This document shows, in pieces, positions 1 to 8,396 of a stretch of DNA of 64,000 nt. Below the pieces are notes generated by a model. That model had not been told where the DNA came from. It saw only the letters and a list, made by a program, of their open reading frames with translations, and ran no database searches. The stretch is taken from NCBI RefSeq assembly GCF_022627955.1, contig NZ_JABXGD010000001.1, positions 372,001 through 436,000 of the forward strand, in the 5' to 3' direction. Made by a program: the position numbers and the translations under genes. The number at the start of each line of letters is the position of its first letter. Position 1 is the stretch's first letter. This DNA is from Microbacterium sp. C5A9 (GTDB lineage Bacteria > Actinomycetota > Actinomycetes > Actinomycetales > Microbacteriaceae).

Positions 1-165
1 CGCCGCGGTGATGGCGGTCGTCACGGATTCTAGGGAGTTCTCGAGCTGAGGGCCACGCCGTTCACCGGTGTTGGGATCGTGGAGCGATCCGATTGTGCGG
101 TCCGGTACCACCCAGCGACCATCGATCCAAGATTGTGTCTCGACAACCGGTACTGACACCGTCAC
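1..165 (-). CDS. Aldehyde dehydrogenase, N-terminal fragment
   Basis: Reading leftwards from a GTG at 165 gives an open frame that runs off the window edge. Its first 55 residues include WIDGRWV and HDPNTGE, the usual opening of NAD(P)-dependent aldehyde dehydrogenases. A GAGGA ribosome site six bases upstream favours the GTG; an in-frame ATG at 180 overlaps the stop of the upstream alcohol dehydrogenase (ATGA). The two genes are therefore translationally coupled and likely oxidise an alcohol to an aldehyde and then to an acid. The catalytic Cys and Glu lie outside the window, so activity cannot be judged. Confidence 0.75.
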   Translation of the reverse strand, partial: MTVSVPVVETQSWIDGRWVVPDRTIGSLHDPNTGERRGPQLENSLESVTTAITAA

Positions 166-176
166 ATCGTTTCCTC

Positions 177-1280
177 TCATTCGAACGACACCACCGTGCG
201 GATCGTCTCTGGGGAGCGCATCGCGTTCAGTCCCGCGTTGATATCGGAGAACGGAATGACGGAGGTCACCATCGCGCGTAGGTCAAGGGCGCCTCGCTCG
301 TATTGCTCGACGAGCATCGGCACGTCGGCGAGGAACTGGTTGGCACCCATGTAAGCGCCCTGGATGCGGCGGTCGCCTTCGATGAGGGCACCGGCATCGA
401 TGCTGATGCGCTTGCCGGCTGGCATGAGTCCGAGAATCGTGGCGATGCCGCCCGGGGCGAGCAGGTCGAAGGCAAGCTCGGCAGTCTCGGGTCGCCCCAC
501 CGCTTCGAACGAACGTGTCACGCCATCCGGGACGATCTCCCGCACAGCGTCCATGACCTCTGGTGACGGTCCGGACACCACGACATCCGTTGCCCCGATC
601 TCGGAGGCGAGCAACAGCTTTTCGGGGTGTAGGTCGATGGCGATGACCCGCCGTGCTCCGGACATCCGAGCGGCTTGGATTGCAGCCATGCCGACACCGC
701 CGCATCCGATGACGGCGACGGTGTCGTCGGGGCTCACCCGTGCGCCGTGAGTGACGGCGCCGACGCCCGTGCTGATGCAACAACCGAGGAGACAGGCGAC
801 ATCGAGACCGACAGTGTCTGGTAGCACCGCGAGGGAAGCTTCATCGAGCACGAACGCTTCAGCGAACGTCCCCATCCCGCCCAACATGAACACAGGCGCG
901 CCATCTTCGGTTTCCAGCTTGGGCCGGTCCCGTTGGCGACGCTCCGAGGTGCGCTCACAGAGCGTAGCGTGGCCGGCTACGCACTTCGGGCACGCACCAC
1001 AGCTTGGGGTGACTGTGGCGACGACGCGGTCTCCGACCTTCACTCGATGCACGCCTGGACCGACACTTTCGACGACGCCGGCAACCTCGTGACCGAGCAC
1101 AGCTGGTACATCCATGGGAAGGGTGCCGTCGGCGTAGTGAAGGTCGCTGTGGCACAGTCCGATGGCACCCGTGCGCACCAACACCTCGCCGTGGAGCGGC
1201 TCATCGAGGAGCAACGTACGGTGGTCAAGCGGTGCACCCGGGGTGAGCAGCACCGCGGCTCGGATCGGCAGTCGGGCCAT
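177..1280 (-). CDS. Zinc-dependent alcohol dehydrogenase (class III-like MDR family)
   Basis: This 367-residue protein is a medium-chain NAD-dependent alcohol dehydrogenase. The catalytic zinc ligands are Cys43 (GLCHSDLH) and His64-Glu65 (GHEVAG). The structural zinc is held by Cys94, Cys97, Cys100 and Cys108, and the Rossmann motif is VIGCGGVGMAAIQ. The length is normal for the family. The start has a strong AAGGAGG site. It is the first gene of a leftward operon with an aldehyde dehydrogenase. In context it probably oxidises an alcohol or amino alcohol intermediate made by the P450 pathway; the substrate is unknown. An operator-like palindrome lies about 100 bp upstream. Confidence 0.9.
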   Translation of the reverse strand: MARLPIRAAVLLTPGAPLDHRTLLLDEPLHGEVLVRTGAIGLCHSDLHYADGTLPMDVPAVLGHEVAGVVESVGPGVHRVKVGDRVVATVTPSCGACPKCVAGHATLCERTSERRQRDRPKLETEDGAPVFMLGGMGTFAEAFVLDEASLAVLPDTVGLDVACLLGCCISTGVGAVTHGARVSPDDTVAVIGCGGVGMAAIQAARMSGARRVIAIDLHPEKLLLASEIGATDVVVSGPSPEVMDAVREIVPDGVTRSFEAVGRPETAELAFDLLAPGGIATILGLMPAGKRISIDAGALIEGDRRIQGAYMGANQFLADVPMLVEQYERGALDLRAMVTSVIPFSDINAGLNAMRSPETIRTVVSFE

Positions 1281-1381
1281 TGCGACGTCCTCCTTAGAGC
1301 GCTTCGATGGGCTTCCACGGAATACTCACGCTCGGGCTCTGAACTCATGCGGTGCGCGCAGCACCGTGTTCATCCCGCCGG

Positions 1382-1396
1382 TGTGCGTCGTGCACA
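1382..1396. promoter_or_regulatory. Operator-like palindrome TGTGC-N5-GCACA, copy A
   Basis: Perfect inverted repeat TGTGC GTCGT GCACA in the divergent gap between the alcohol dehydrogenase (leftward) and a class I amidotransferase (rightward). The same pattern recurs at 4027, 9570 and 14550, with a one-mismatch copy at 20048, all between genes of this catabolic locus. The likely binder is a regulator encoded in the locus, the PucR-type protein being the first candidate; this is inference. Confidence 0.6.
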
Positions 1397-1461
1397 TGTC
1401 CGACTAGGTGGTTTGTGATGGAGTGTGTGCTGGCCTTATCCATGCGCTTGAAGGAGCATTC

Positions 1462-2229
1462 ATGCCAGACAGCTCTGCCCCCCGCCGTCCCACGCTGCTT
1501 GTCATCCAGCCTGATGCGAAGGATGATCTGGAGCGTCTCGGAGTGTGGATCGCAGAAGAGGGGGTGGATGTCACTGTGGTCCGGCCCTTCGACGGAGATG
1601 AGATCCCCGTCCTCAACGACGTAAATGGGCTCGTTGTCCTTGGCGGCAGCATGGGCGCAACGGATGTGGCTGACTTCCCGTGGTTGGAACGAATCAAGGA
1701 GCGGCTGCGCGAAGCGGTGGCGACGGAACTACCCACGCTGGGGATCTGTCTCGGAGCGCAACTACTCGCTGATGCGACAGGCGGAACTGTTCTCCGCGGT
1801 GACGCCGGTCTCGAGAGCGGCGTCGTCGCTGTGGATTGGGCACCGGAGGCCGAGGACGATCCGCTCGTTTACGGGTTGCCCCGACCGCTACTCGCCGGCG
1901 CGATGCACTTCGATGGCATCGTGAGCTTGCCCGAAGACGCGGTGCTGCTGGGTACGGGGGAGAAGTACCGTCATCAGGTGTTCCGTCTTGCCTCCGCATG
2001 GGGAGTGCAGTTCCATCCGGAGATCTCGCCCGCGCGCTTCGAGAGCTGGCGACCGTTGATCCCAGAGGAACACCATTCGGCCTACGACATCCAGACAGAG
2101 GAGTTCAAGTCGTCCGACTCCGCGGTGAAGGAAGGGTCGAAGGCCCTCGCCGAGCGCTTCGCCAACATCGTTCGCACCCGAGCAAAGGATGACGACTCTC
2201 TGCCCATCAATCCTCGGGTCGATCCATAG
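1462..2229 (+). CDS. Class I glutamine amidotransferase-like protein
   Basis: A 255-residue class I GATase domain protein with nucleophile Cys96 in GICLGAQLLA and the His-Glu pair in VQFHPE. There is no fused synthetase domain. The ATG at 1462 was chosen because AAGGAG lies eight bases upstream and homology begins there; a frame-open extension to 1408 has no ribosome site. Stand-alone enzymes of this kind hydrolyse gamma-glutamyl bonds or release ammonia from glutamine. Next to a gamma-glutamyl-amide ligase, a role in deglutamylating an intermediate is plausible but unproven. It is separated from the following permease by 174 bp. Confidence 0.8.
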   Translation: MPDSSAPRRPTLLVIQPDAKDDLERLGVWIAEEGVDVTVVRPFDGDEIPVLNDVNGLVVLGGSMGATDVADFPWLERIKERLREAVATELPTLGICLGAQLLADATGGTVLRGDAGLESGVVAVDWAPEAEDDPLVYGLPRPLLAGAMHFDGIVSLPEDAVLLGTGEKYRHQVFRLASAWGVQFHPEISPARFESWRPLIPEEHHSAYDIQTEEFKSSDSAVKEGSKALAERFANIVRTRAKDDDSLPINPRVDP

Positions 2230-2275
2230 GCGGCGCGCACATACGAAGGCCGCGACATGGGCCTAGGTGACACTC

Positions 2276-2309
2276 TGTGCGGACTCAAGCTTCAGTAGCT
2301 TTCCGCACA
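2276..2309. terminator. Hairpin downstream of the amidotransferase gene
   Basis: Arms TGTGCGGA (2276-2283) and TCCGCACA (2302-2309) pair perfectly, with an inner AAGC/GCTT stem, a three-base bulge and a seven-base loop. No T-run follows. It may terminate the preceding gene. Its outer arms also carry the TGTGC and GCACA half-sites of the locus palindrome, here spaced 23 bases apart, so a second regulatory role is possible. Confidence 0.4.
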
Positions 2310-2320
2310 TCCCGATTGAG

Positions 2321-2358
2321 TGAACGACGGCGTTCACGGCGTTCAGGTCTCTTGAACG
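2321..2358. promoter_or_regulatory. Paired inverted repeats upstream of the permease
   Basis: Two dyads sit side by side: TGAACG-ACGG-CGTTCA at 2321-2336 and CGTTCA-N7-TGAACG at 2340-2358, about 45-80 bp before the permease start. The shared half-site GTTCA/TGAAC suggests cooperative binding of a dimeric regulator. The binder cannot be named from sequence. Confidence 0.5.
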
Positions 2359-2403
2359 GGAGTATCCACTTATCAGGCAACATGCACTGAGAGGCATACC
2401 CGA

Positions 2404-3921
2404 ATGGCGACAAATTCCACCCGGCGGGCGACCGCGGAAGTCTCAACCGACCTTCTGAAAGGCTCGATCCGGTTCTTCACCATCGTCTTGATGGTCACCG
2501 CGGCGGCGGCCCCACTGGTGGTGGTTTCCACCTACATCCCGATCTCCTTCGCGAACGGCGCCGGGATGGCGACGGCGCTGACGTATGTCGCAGCAACTCT
2601 GATCTTGCTCGTATTTGCAGTGGGATTTGCCCAGATGGCAAAGCGAATTACGGCGGCGGGGGCGTTCTACAACTACACGACGCAGGGCCTGGGCCGACCG
2701 ATTGGGTTGGGTGCAGGGTGGACGGTCATGCTCGCCTACAGCATGATCGTCCCCGCTATCAGCGGCGGATTCGGATACTTCACCTCAGCGATGCTGGAGA
2801 ACTACTTCGGGTGGGCTGTGCCGTGGTGGGTGTGCAGCGTTGCAGGCGTCATCCTCATGTTCGTGATCTCGTACTTCAAGGTCACGCTCACCGGCAAGAT
2901 CCTCGGTGTCGCGCTCGGTCTTGAAGTGCTCGTTGTCTTCTTCGTCGCGACCGCAGTCATCGTTCAGGGCGGAGCCCAGGGGCAGATGCCCGAGGCGTTC
3001 AACCCGGCAGGATGGCTGGCCGCACCAGCTATCGGTATCGGCTTCTTCTTCGCGTTCTGGTCGTGGATCGGCTTTGAGACCACGGCGATCTACGGCGAAG
3101 AGACTACCGATCCGAAGCAGTCCGTACCTCGAGCGACGTACATCGCCGTGATCACGCTGGGCGTGTTCTACACCTTCGCGGCCTACGCGGGGATCGTCGG
3201 ATTCGGTGACCAGACCATGGAGCAGGCGGGGAACCTTGTCGGGGACTACTACTTCGTCCTCGCAGACATGTACACGTGGCATTTCATGCGCGTGCTGATG
3301 GACTTCCTCGTCATCACCGGTTTCTTCGCGTGTGCGTTCGCGTTCCACAACAACGCCTCCCGGTATTTCTTCTCCATGGGGCGCGACCGCATTCTGCCAG
3401 CAGCCCTTGGACGTACGCACGACAAGCACAAGTCGCCCTATGTCGCTAACGGCGTTCAGGCGGCCATCGCGGTCGTCGTTATCCTTCTTTTCGCTCTTGG
3501 CGGCGCGGACCCGCTTCTGCAGTTGGGAGGCTGGTTGCCCATCTTCTGCACCGCAGGCGTTATTTTCGTGCAGTTGCTCGTCTCGCTCGCCGTGATCTTC
3601 TACTTCAACCGTGTCGGCCGTTCCGGCCCCGGGGCAACCTGGAAGACTCTCGTCGCTCCAGCTATCGGTGTCGTCGCACAAGCCATCGTCCTGGTGCTGC
3701 TTGTCGTCTACATCCCGTTCCTCGCCGGCGCGGATGTGGTGGTCGTAAATCTGATTCCGCTGTACGTCCTGCTCATCGCGCTCGCGGGCGTCGTCTACGC
3801 CCTCTACCTTCGCAAGCGCCGGCCGGCGGAATACGCCCGCATCGGCAAGATCTACGACGAGGAGGAGCTGCCCGACGCCCTCGACGCCACGGTCGGAGGG
3901 GAGGCTCCCGCCCGACCCTGA
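2404..3921 (+). CDS. APC-family amino acid/amine permease
   Basis: A 505-residue integral membrane protein with about twelve hydrophobic segments and the layout of the amino acid-polyamine-organocation superfamily. It has a short cytoplasmic N-terminus, an early helix rich in Ala and Val (VTAAAAPLVVV), the GFETTAIYGEE segment typical of these carriers, and a charged C-terminal tail. It probably imports the amine that the next operon glutamylates. The start has a GAGAGG ribosome site. A strong terminator follows at 3933, so it forms its own unit. Substrate specificity cannot be read from sequence. Confidence 0.85.
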   Translation: MATNSTRRATAEVSTDLLKGSIRFFTIVLMVTAAAAPLVVVSTYIPISFANGAGMATALTYVAATLILLVFAVGFAQMAKRITAAGAFYNYTTQGLGRPIGLGAGWTVMLAYSMIVPAISGGFGYFTSAMLENYFGWAVPWWVCSVAGVILMFVISYFKVTLTGKILGVALGLEVLVVFFVATAVIVQGGAQGQMPEAFNPAGWLAAPAIGIGFFFAFWSWIGFETTAIYGEETTDPKQSVPRATYIAVITLGVFYTFAAYAGIVGFGDQTMEQAGNLVGDYYFVLADMYTWHFMRVLMDFLVITGFFACAFAFHNNASRYFFSMGRDRILPAALGRTHDKHKSPYVANGVQAAIAVVVILLFALGGADPLLQLGGWLPIFCTAGVIFVQLLVSLAVIFYFNRVGRSGPGATWKTLVAPAIGVVAQAIVLVLLVVYIPFLAGADVVVVNLIPLYVLLIALAGVVYALYLRKRRPAEYARIGKIYDEEELPDALDATVGGEAPARP

Positions 3922-3932
3922 GCTCCGGTCAT

Positions 3933-3974
3933 GACGACGCCCGGGCGAGGCTCCACCCTCGCCCGGGCGTCGTC
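3933..3974. terminator. Strong hairpin terminator after the permease
   Basis: A perfect 18-bp GC-rich stem (3933-3950 with 3957-3974) with a six-base loop, starting 11 bp after the permease stop and followed by GTTTGC. It separates the permease from the ligase-P450 operon. Confidence 0.8.
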
Positions 3975-4025
3975 GTTTGCCGACAGAGGCGCGCCCGTAC
4001 GTCGTGCACCGCGAAACTAGGAACG

Positions 4026-4042
4026 ATGTGCGCGGCGCACAT
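4026..4042. promoter_or_regulatory. Operator-like palindrome TGTGC-N5-GCACA, copy B
   Basis: The most symmetrical copy: ATGTGCGC-G-GCGCACAT, perfect over 17 bases, 80 bp upstream of the glutamine-synthetase-like gene that opens the main catabolic operon. Confidence 0.65.
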
Positions 4043-4121
4043 ATCGAGGCGTTTGCAGCGCCGATAGCCTCGCTGCACGCTCTTCATACTCACCATCAAT
4101 GCAAGCTGGAAGGCAGGGCAC

Positions 4122-5510
4122 ATGAACAATGAGGTTCTGATCGAAGATCCGAAGCGCTACGTCGAGAAGTTCGTCGCCGAGCACGGGATCAAGGTCATCA
4201 AGATCGGTGCACCCGACATCGACGGCCTCTGGCGTGGTAAGCGCCTGTCTGCGAAGTACTTCGTCGAGTCCGCGTACGAAGTCGGAACGAACATCTGCAA
4301 CATCCTCTTCGGGTGGGACATCGAGGATGCAAGCATCCCGAACCTCACCTTCACGGGCTGGCACACCGGCTACCCCGACGTGAATCTGCGACCCGATCTC
4401 ACGACCCTCCGGCTTGTTCCCGGCGAGCCCGGTGTCGCCTCTGTTATCTGCGACCTCTACAACCCCGATGGCACACCGCTGGAGCAGTCGCCTCGCGGCG
4501 TCCTGCGGCGCGTCGTGGACCGTGCCGTGTCCCTCGGATACACGCCAATCTGCGCGTACGAATTCGAGTTCTACCTGTTCGAAGGAGCTCCTCGCGAACT
4601 CGCACGCCGCAACTGGCGTGATCTCGAGCCGATTACCAACGGCAACCACACGTACAGCGTGTATCGCGACTCGGGCACTGAGTATGTGATCGGCCTCATC
4701 CGCGACCAACTGGCGGAGCAGGGTGTGTTCATCGAGGCCAGCAACAGCGAGCACGGCGCAGGCCAGTTCGAAGTCAACATCCACTACGGAGAAGCCATCC
4801 AGGCGGCCGACAGCGCCCTGCTGCTCAAGCACACCGTCAAGGAGATTGCTGCCGCCCATGGAATGACCGCCTCCTTCATGGCCAAGGTCAACCCCGGGCA
4901 GGCCGGCTCGTCCGGCCACGTGCACCAGAGCCTGGTCAGCGCCGAGGACGAGGACGCCCTGTTCGCGAATCCGACGACGCCCGGTGAACTCAGCAGCATC
5001 GGAAGCGCGTACCTCGCCGGACTTGTCGCCGGCTCCCGCGACTTCACCGCGCTGTACCTGCCGACCGTGAACTCGTACAAACGAGTCGAAGGCGGGCAGT
5101 GGGCAGGATCCAGCGCCACATGGGGTGTCGACAACCGCACGGTCGCCATACGCAGCATCCCGTCCGCGGGCGCGGCCGCCCGTGTGGAGAACCGCATCGC
5201 GGGAGCGGACGCCAACCCTTATCTGGTTCTCGCCGCCAATATCGCCTCGGGACTCAGCGGGTTGGAGAAGTCTCTCACCCCGCCGGCGGCAGTGACCGGC
5301 AACGCATACGAACAGGACGGCAACGCCGCTCTTCGTCTGCCGCACACGCTCGAAGCAGCCACCGCTCTCTTCGCGAACAGCGACCTGGCGAAGGAGTACT
5401 TCGGCGAGGAGTTCGTGCGCCACTACACGGAGACCCGCCAGTGGGAGGTGCAGCAGTTCCACAAGGCTGTCACCGACTGGGAGACCTCCCGCTACCTCGA
5501 GCACATCTGA
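4122..5510 (+). CDS. Glutamine synthetase-like gamma-glutamyl-amide ligase
   Basis: This 462-residue protein has the glutamine synthetase fold: beta-grasp N-terminus, then the catalytic barrel. Visible family motifs are EFEFYLFEG (metal-binding Glu), GAGQFEVN, GHVHQSL and the C-terminal ADANPYLVLAANI. It belongs to the GlnA-like subgroup used in amine catabolism (PuuA, IpuC and the partial GS-like gene beside morpholine P450s) rather than housekeeping GlnA. No C-terminal adenylylation-site tyrosine segment was seen. It would ATP-dependently join glutamate to an amine. It is first in an operon with an SDR, a gamma-glutamyl hydrolase and a P450 system. The amine is unknown. Confidence 0.85.
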   Translation: MNNEVLIEDPKRYVEKFVAEHGIKVIKIGAPDIDGLWRGKRLSAKYFVESAYEVGTNICNILFGWDIEDASIPNLTFTGWHTGYPDVNLRPDLTTLRLVPGEPGVASVICDLYNPDGTPLEQSPRGVLRRVVDRAVSLGYTPICAYEFEFYLFEGAPRELARRNWRDLEPITNGNHTYSVYRDSGTEYVIGLIRDQLAEQGVFIEASNSEHGAGQFEVNIHYGEAIQAADSALLLKHTVKEIAAAHGMTASFMAKVNPGQAGSSGHVHQSLVSAEDEDALFANPTTPGELSSIGSAYLAGLVAGSRDFTALYLPTVNSYKRVEGGQWAGSSATWGVDNRTVAIRSIPSAGAAARVENRIAGADANPYLVLAANIASGLSGLEKSLTPPAAVTGNAYEQDGNAALRLPHTLEAATALFANSDLAKEYFGEEFVRHYTETRQWEVQQFHKAVTDWETSRYLEHI

Positions 5511-5539
5511 TCCACAACAAGCCAAGAAAGAGAACGAAT

Positions 5540-6304
5540 ATGGGAAATCGACTTGAAGGACGTTTCGCCGCGGTCACCGGAGCCGCATCTGGCAACGGCC
5601 GCGCCATCGCCGAGAAGCTCCTCGACGAGGGAGCATCGCTCGCTGCCATCGACCTGAACCCGGAGGCCCTCGAAGCTGTGTTCGGCGGGCGCGACAACGT
5701 CATCAACATCCAGGCGAACGTCGCCGATGAGGACAGCGTCCGGGCAGGCTTCGCAAAGGTCGCGGACAAGTTCGGACGCCTCGACGTGCTGGTCAACAAC
5801 GCCGGCATCGTGAAGTTCGGAACTTTCGAGGAACTGTCCGTCGCGGAATGGGATCAGGTGTTCGCGGTGAACTCGACTGGTCCGTTCATCGTGTCCCGCG
5901 AGGCGTACAGTCTCCTGCGAGCAGGAGACGGCGACCACACGCGTTCCATCGTGAACATCACCTCTGTGGAGGCGCACATCGTCATCTCCTCCAGCGGTCA
6001 CCCCCAGATCCACTACAACGCCTCGAAGGGCGCCCTCCTGCAGCTCACTCGCGCGCTGGCCGTCGAGGCTGCCTCCTCCGGCATCCGAGTCAACGCCGTC
6101 GCCCCGGGATTCATCGAAACGCCGTTCACGGCGGAGGCTCTCGGAAAGGAAGAGGTACGCAACTGGCTGCTCGAGCGCACCCCGATGGGACGCATCGGCA
6201 AGCCCGAGGACGTCGCCAACGGCGTAGCGTTCCTGGCTTCGGACGAGTCGAGCTGGGTGACCGGAACGACGCTGTTCGTCGACGGTGGTTGGACGATCTA
6301 CTGA
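5540..6304 (+). CDS. Short-chain dehydrogenase/reductase
   Basis: A 254-residue classical SDR. The cofactor motif is TGAASGNGRAIAE, followed by NNAG. Catalysis would use Ser in the INITSVEAH region and YNASK, and the C-terminus is WVTGTTLFVDGGW. The ATG at 5540 follows GAAAGAGAA. It lies 29 bp after the ligase and its stop overlaps the start of the next gene (TGATG), so the three are coupled. It probably oxidises a hydroxylated gamma-glutamyl-amide or released alcohol; the substrate is not predictable. Confidence 0.88.
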   Translation: MGNRLEGRFAAVTGAASGNGRAIAEKLLDEGASLAAIDLNPEALEAVFGGRDNVINIQANVADEDSVRAGFAKVADKFGRLDVLVNNAGIVKFGTFEELSVAEWDQVFAVNSTGPFIVSREAYSLLRAGDGDHTRSIVNITSVEAHIVISSSGHPQIHYNASKGALLQLTRALAVEAASSGIRVNAVAPGFIETPFTAEALGKEEVRNWLLERTPMGRIGKPEDVANGVAFLASDESSWVTGTTLFVDGGWTIY

Positions 6305-7020
6305 TGTCTCGCCCACTCATCGCAGTCACCGCCGACCGAAGCGTCCAGCAATCCGCGTTCGGTCCGCGGGACTCCACGCTCCAGGTTCTCAGTTACGCCG
6401 AGGCCGTGGTTTCTGCGGGGGGCCGGCCAGCCATCCTTCCGGCGACGGAAACGATCCCGGAGGACTTGCTCGACGGCTTCGACGCGCTCCTCCTCACCGG
6501 CGGGGGCGATCTGTCACCGGAGATGTACGGGCAGGCTCCTGACGAAACCGTTTACGGTGTCAGCCCGTTCCGGGACCGGTTCGAGACAGCTCTCGTCCGT
6601 GACGCCCGCGAGCGAGGCCTGCCGATCCTGGCGATCTGTCGTGGCCTGCAGCTCATCAACGTCCTGCGCGGCGGAACACTTATCCAGCACCTGGACGGGC
6701 ACTGGCAGACCCGGCCGTCGAACGAAGCAGATCACGAGATCGCTATCGAGCCGACTTCACTCCTCGCCGGCATCGTCGGTGAGCGCATGGCGGTGAACAG
6801 CTACCACCACCAGGCGGTGGCGCGTCTCGGTGAGGGGCTGACAGTGACCGCTCGTGCGGGTGAAGTGGTAGAGGCGTTCGAAGACCCGTCCGCGAACCTC
6901 ATCGCGGTGCAATGGCACCCCGAGCACCTGTTCCTCACCTCACCAGACAACCATGCTCTGTTCGACGACCTTGTTCGCCGAGCGAGCGCGTATACCGAAA
7001 GGAAACCGGCTCATGTCTGA
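6304..7020 (+). CDS. PuuD-like gamma-glutamyl hydrolase (peptidase C26 family)
   Basis: A 238-residue class I amidotransferase-fold hydrolase. The nucleophile is Cys112 in AICRGLQLINV and the His/Glu are in VQWHPEH. LLLTGGGDLSPEMYG and NSYHHQAV are typical of the gamma-glutamyl-GABA hydrolase group. It would release glutamate from a gamma-glutamylated intermediate, completing the cycle begun by the ligase at 4122. Its start overlaps the SDR stop, and its last codons overlap the P450 start by eight bases. This tight packing indicates one transcript. Confidence 0.87.
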   Translation: MSRPLIAVTADRSVQQSAFGPRDSTLQVLSYAEAVVSAGGRPAILPATETIPEDLLDGFDALLLTGGGDLSPEMYGQAPDETVYGVSPFRDRFETALVRDARERGLPILAICRGLQLINVLRGGTLIQHLDGHWQTRPSNEADHEIAIEPTSLLAGIVGERMAVNSYHHQAVARLGEGLTVTARAGEVVEAFEDPSANLIAVQWHPEHLFLTSPDNHALFDDLVRRASAYTERKPAHV

Positions 7021-8188
7021 CAACGACACCCTCGCGGAATTCGACTTCCACGGGAAGGCTCTCGACACGATCTTCGATGACTACGCACAGATGCATGAGT
7101 CGAAGCCGGTCGGGCACAGCTCCAAGTACGGCGGATTCTGGTACATCTCCAAGAGCGAAGACATCTTCGACGCGGAGCAGGACCCTGAAACGTGGTCTGT
7201 CGGTCCGTCGATGCTGTTGCCATCCTTCGGCACGGATATGCCTCTCATCCCCATCGACATCGATCCGCCCACGCACGCGGGCTTTCGTAAGCTGCTGCTT
7301 CCGATGTTCACTCCCATGGCAATCAACAAGCTCGAACCGGGAATGCACACCACCGCCATCGAGCTGTCGGATCAGGTGAAGTCGGCGTTTGAGGACAGGG
7401 ATGTTGTCGACGTGTCCGCTCTCTTCGCTCGTCCCTACCCGACGATTATCTTCAGTCGCCTTGCCGGGTATCCGGAAGAAGACTGGCCACTGTTCGACCA
7501 GTGGATCGATGACATCATCTACGAACGGACGAAGTCGCCTGAGAAGGCTAAAGCCGCGGGAGACGACCTCGTCGCCTACGTGCAGCGCCTCATCGACGAC
7601 GGCCGCGCGGGCAAGGCGCTCGACGGCATCACCGGCGAGCTGCTCAACGCCACAATCGACGGGCGACCGCTGACGGATGACGAGCTGGTCTCATACGGGT
7701 ATCTGCTGTTCCTCGCGGGCCTGGACACCACGGCTTGGGCGATCCGCTCCTCGCTGTGGTATCTCGCGCGCAACAAGGAGGCACAGGCGCTCCTGCGTCG
7801 CGAGCCCGACCGCATCATGGATGCGGCTGAAGAGTTCCTGCGCACGCTCTCGCCCGTGCAGGCGATGGCGCGCACCGCGAAGCAGGACACCACCGTCCGA
7901 GGCCAGGAGATCAAGGCGGGCGAGCGGGTGGTGCTCGTGTTCGGCGCCGGCAACCGAGACCCCGAGATCTACGACAACCCGAATGAGATCGACATCACGC
8001 GGGAGAACAACCGGCACCTCGCCTTCGGCGGCGGAATTCACCGGTGCCTGGGATCGAACCTCGGGCGTAAAGAAGTGGTCATCTCGCTCGAGCACTTCTT
8101 GGCGACCATTCCGGAGTTCGAGTTGGCTGAGGACGAGCCGTGGCACGGCGTCGGCCCGCTAAGGCTGCGCCTGACGGGAGGTGAGTGA
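7013..8188 (+). CDS. Cytochrome P450
   Basis: A soluble bacterial P450 of 391 residues. The I-helix oxygen-activation motif is AGLDTT (235-240), ExxR is Glu274-Arg277 and the haem loop is FGGGIHRCLG with ligand Cys345. There is no transmembrane anchor. It is followed at once by its ferredoxin and ferredoxin reductase. Flanked by a gamma-glutamyl ligase and hydrolase, it is best read as hydroxylating either the free amine or its gamma-glutamyl amide, as proposed for the ipu, mor and pip loci. The CYP family was not assigned. Confidence 0.93.
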   Translation: MSDNDTLAEFDFHGKALDTIFDDYAQMHESKPVGHSSKYGGFWYISKSEDIFDAEQDPETWSVGPSMLLPSFGTDMPLIPIDIDPPTHAGFRKLLLPMFTPMAINKLEPGMHTTAIELSDQVKSAFEDRDVVDVSALFARPYPTIIFSRLAGYPEEDWPLFDQWIDDIIYERTKSPEKAKAAGDDLVAYVQRLIDDGRAGKALDGITGELLNATIDGRPLTDDELVSYGYLLFLAGLDTTAWAIRSSLWYLARNKEAQALLRREPDRIMDAAEEFLRTLSPVQAMARTAKQDTTVRGQEIKAGERVVLVFGAGNRDPEIYDNPNEIDITRENNRHLAFGGGIHRCLGSNLGRKEVVISLEHFLATIPEFELAEDEPWHGVGPLRLRLTGGE

Positions 8189-8396
8189 CTTGACGAAGAT
8201 CTGGGTTGATCCGGCTCGTTGTCAGGGCCACGCACGATGCTTCATGATCGCGCCCGAAACCTTCTTCATCGACGATGAGGGCTACGGGCATGTCGTGGAA
8301 GGTCGGGAGGGCGCATTCGAGGAGGAGAACACGCGAAAGGCCATCCGAAACTGCCCCGAGCGCGCCATCAAGCTCATTGAGACGGAGGACGCGTGA
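8181..8396 (+). CDS. [3Fe-4S] ferredoxin
   Basis: A 71-residue acidic ferredoxin that starts with GTG inside the end of the P450 gene. Cluster ligands are Cys14, Cys20 and Cys58, with His17 in place of the fourth cysteine (CxxHxxC...CP), the signature of [3Fe-4S] P450 ferredoxins in actinobacteria. It carries electrons from the reductase at 8393 to the P450. Confidence 0.93.
   Translation: MSDLTKIWVDPARCQGHARCFMIAPETFFIDDEGYGHVVEGREGAFEEENTRKAIRNCPERAIKLIETEDA

Noticed and set aside
4017..5525. A 502-residue minus-strand open frame opposite the glutamine synthetase-like gene.
   Set aside because: It has no domain and the opposite strand encodes a complete, motif-bearing GS-like protein.
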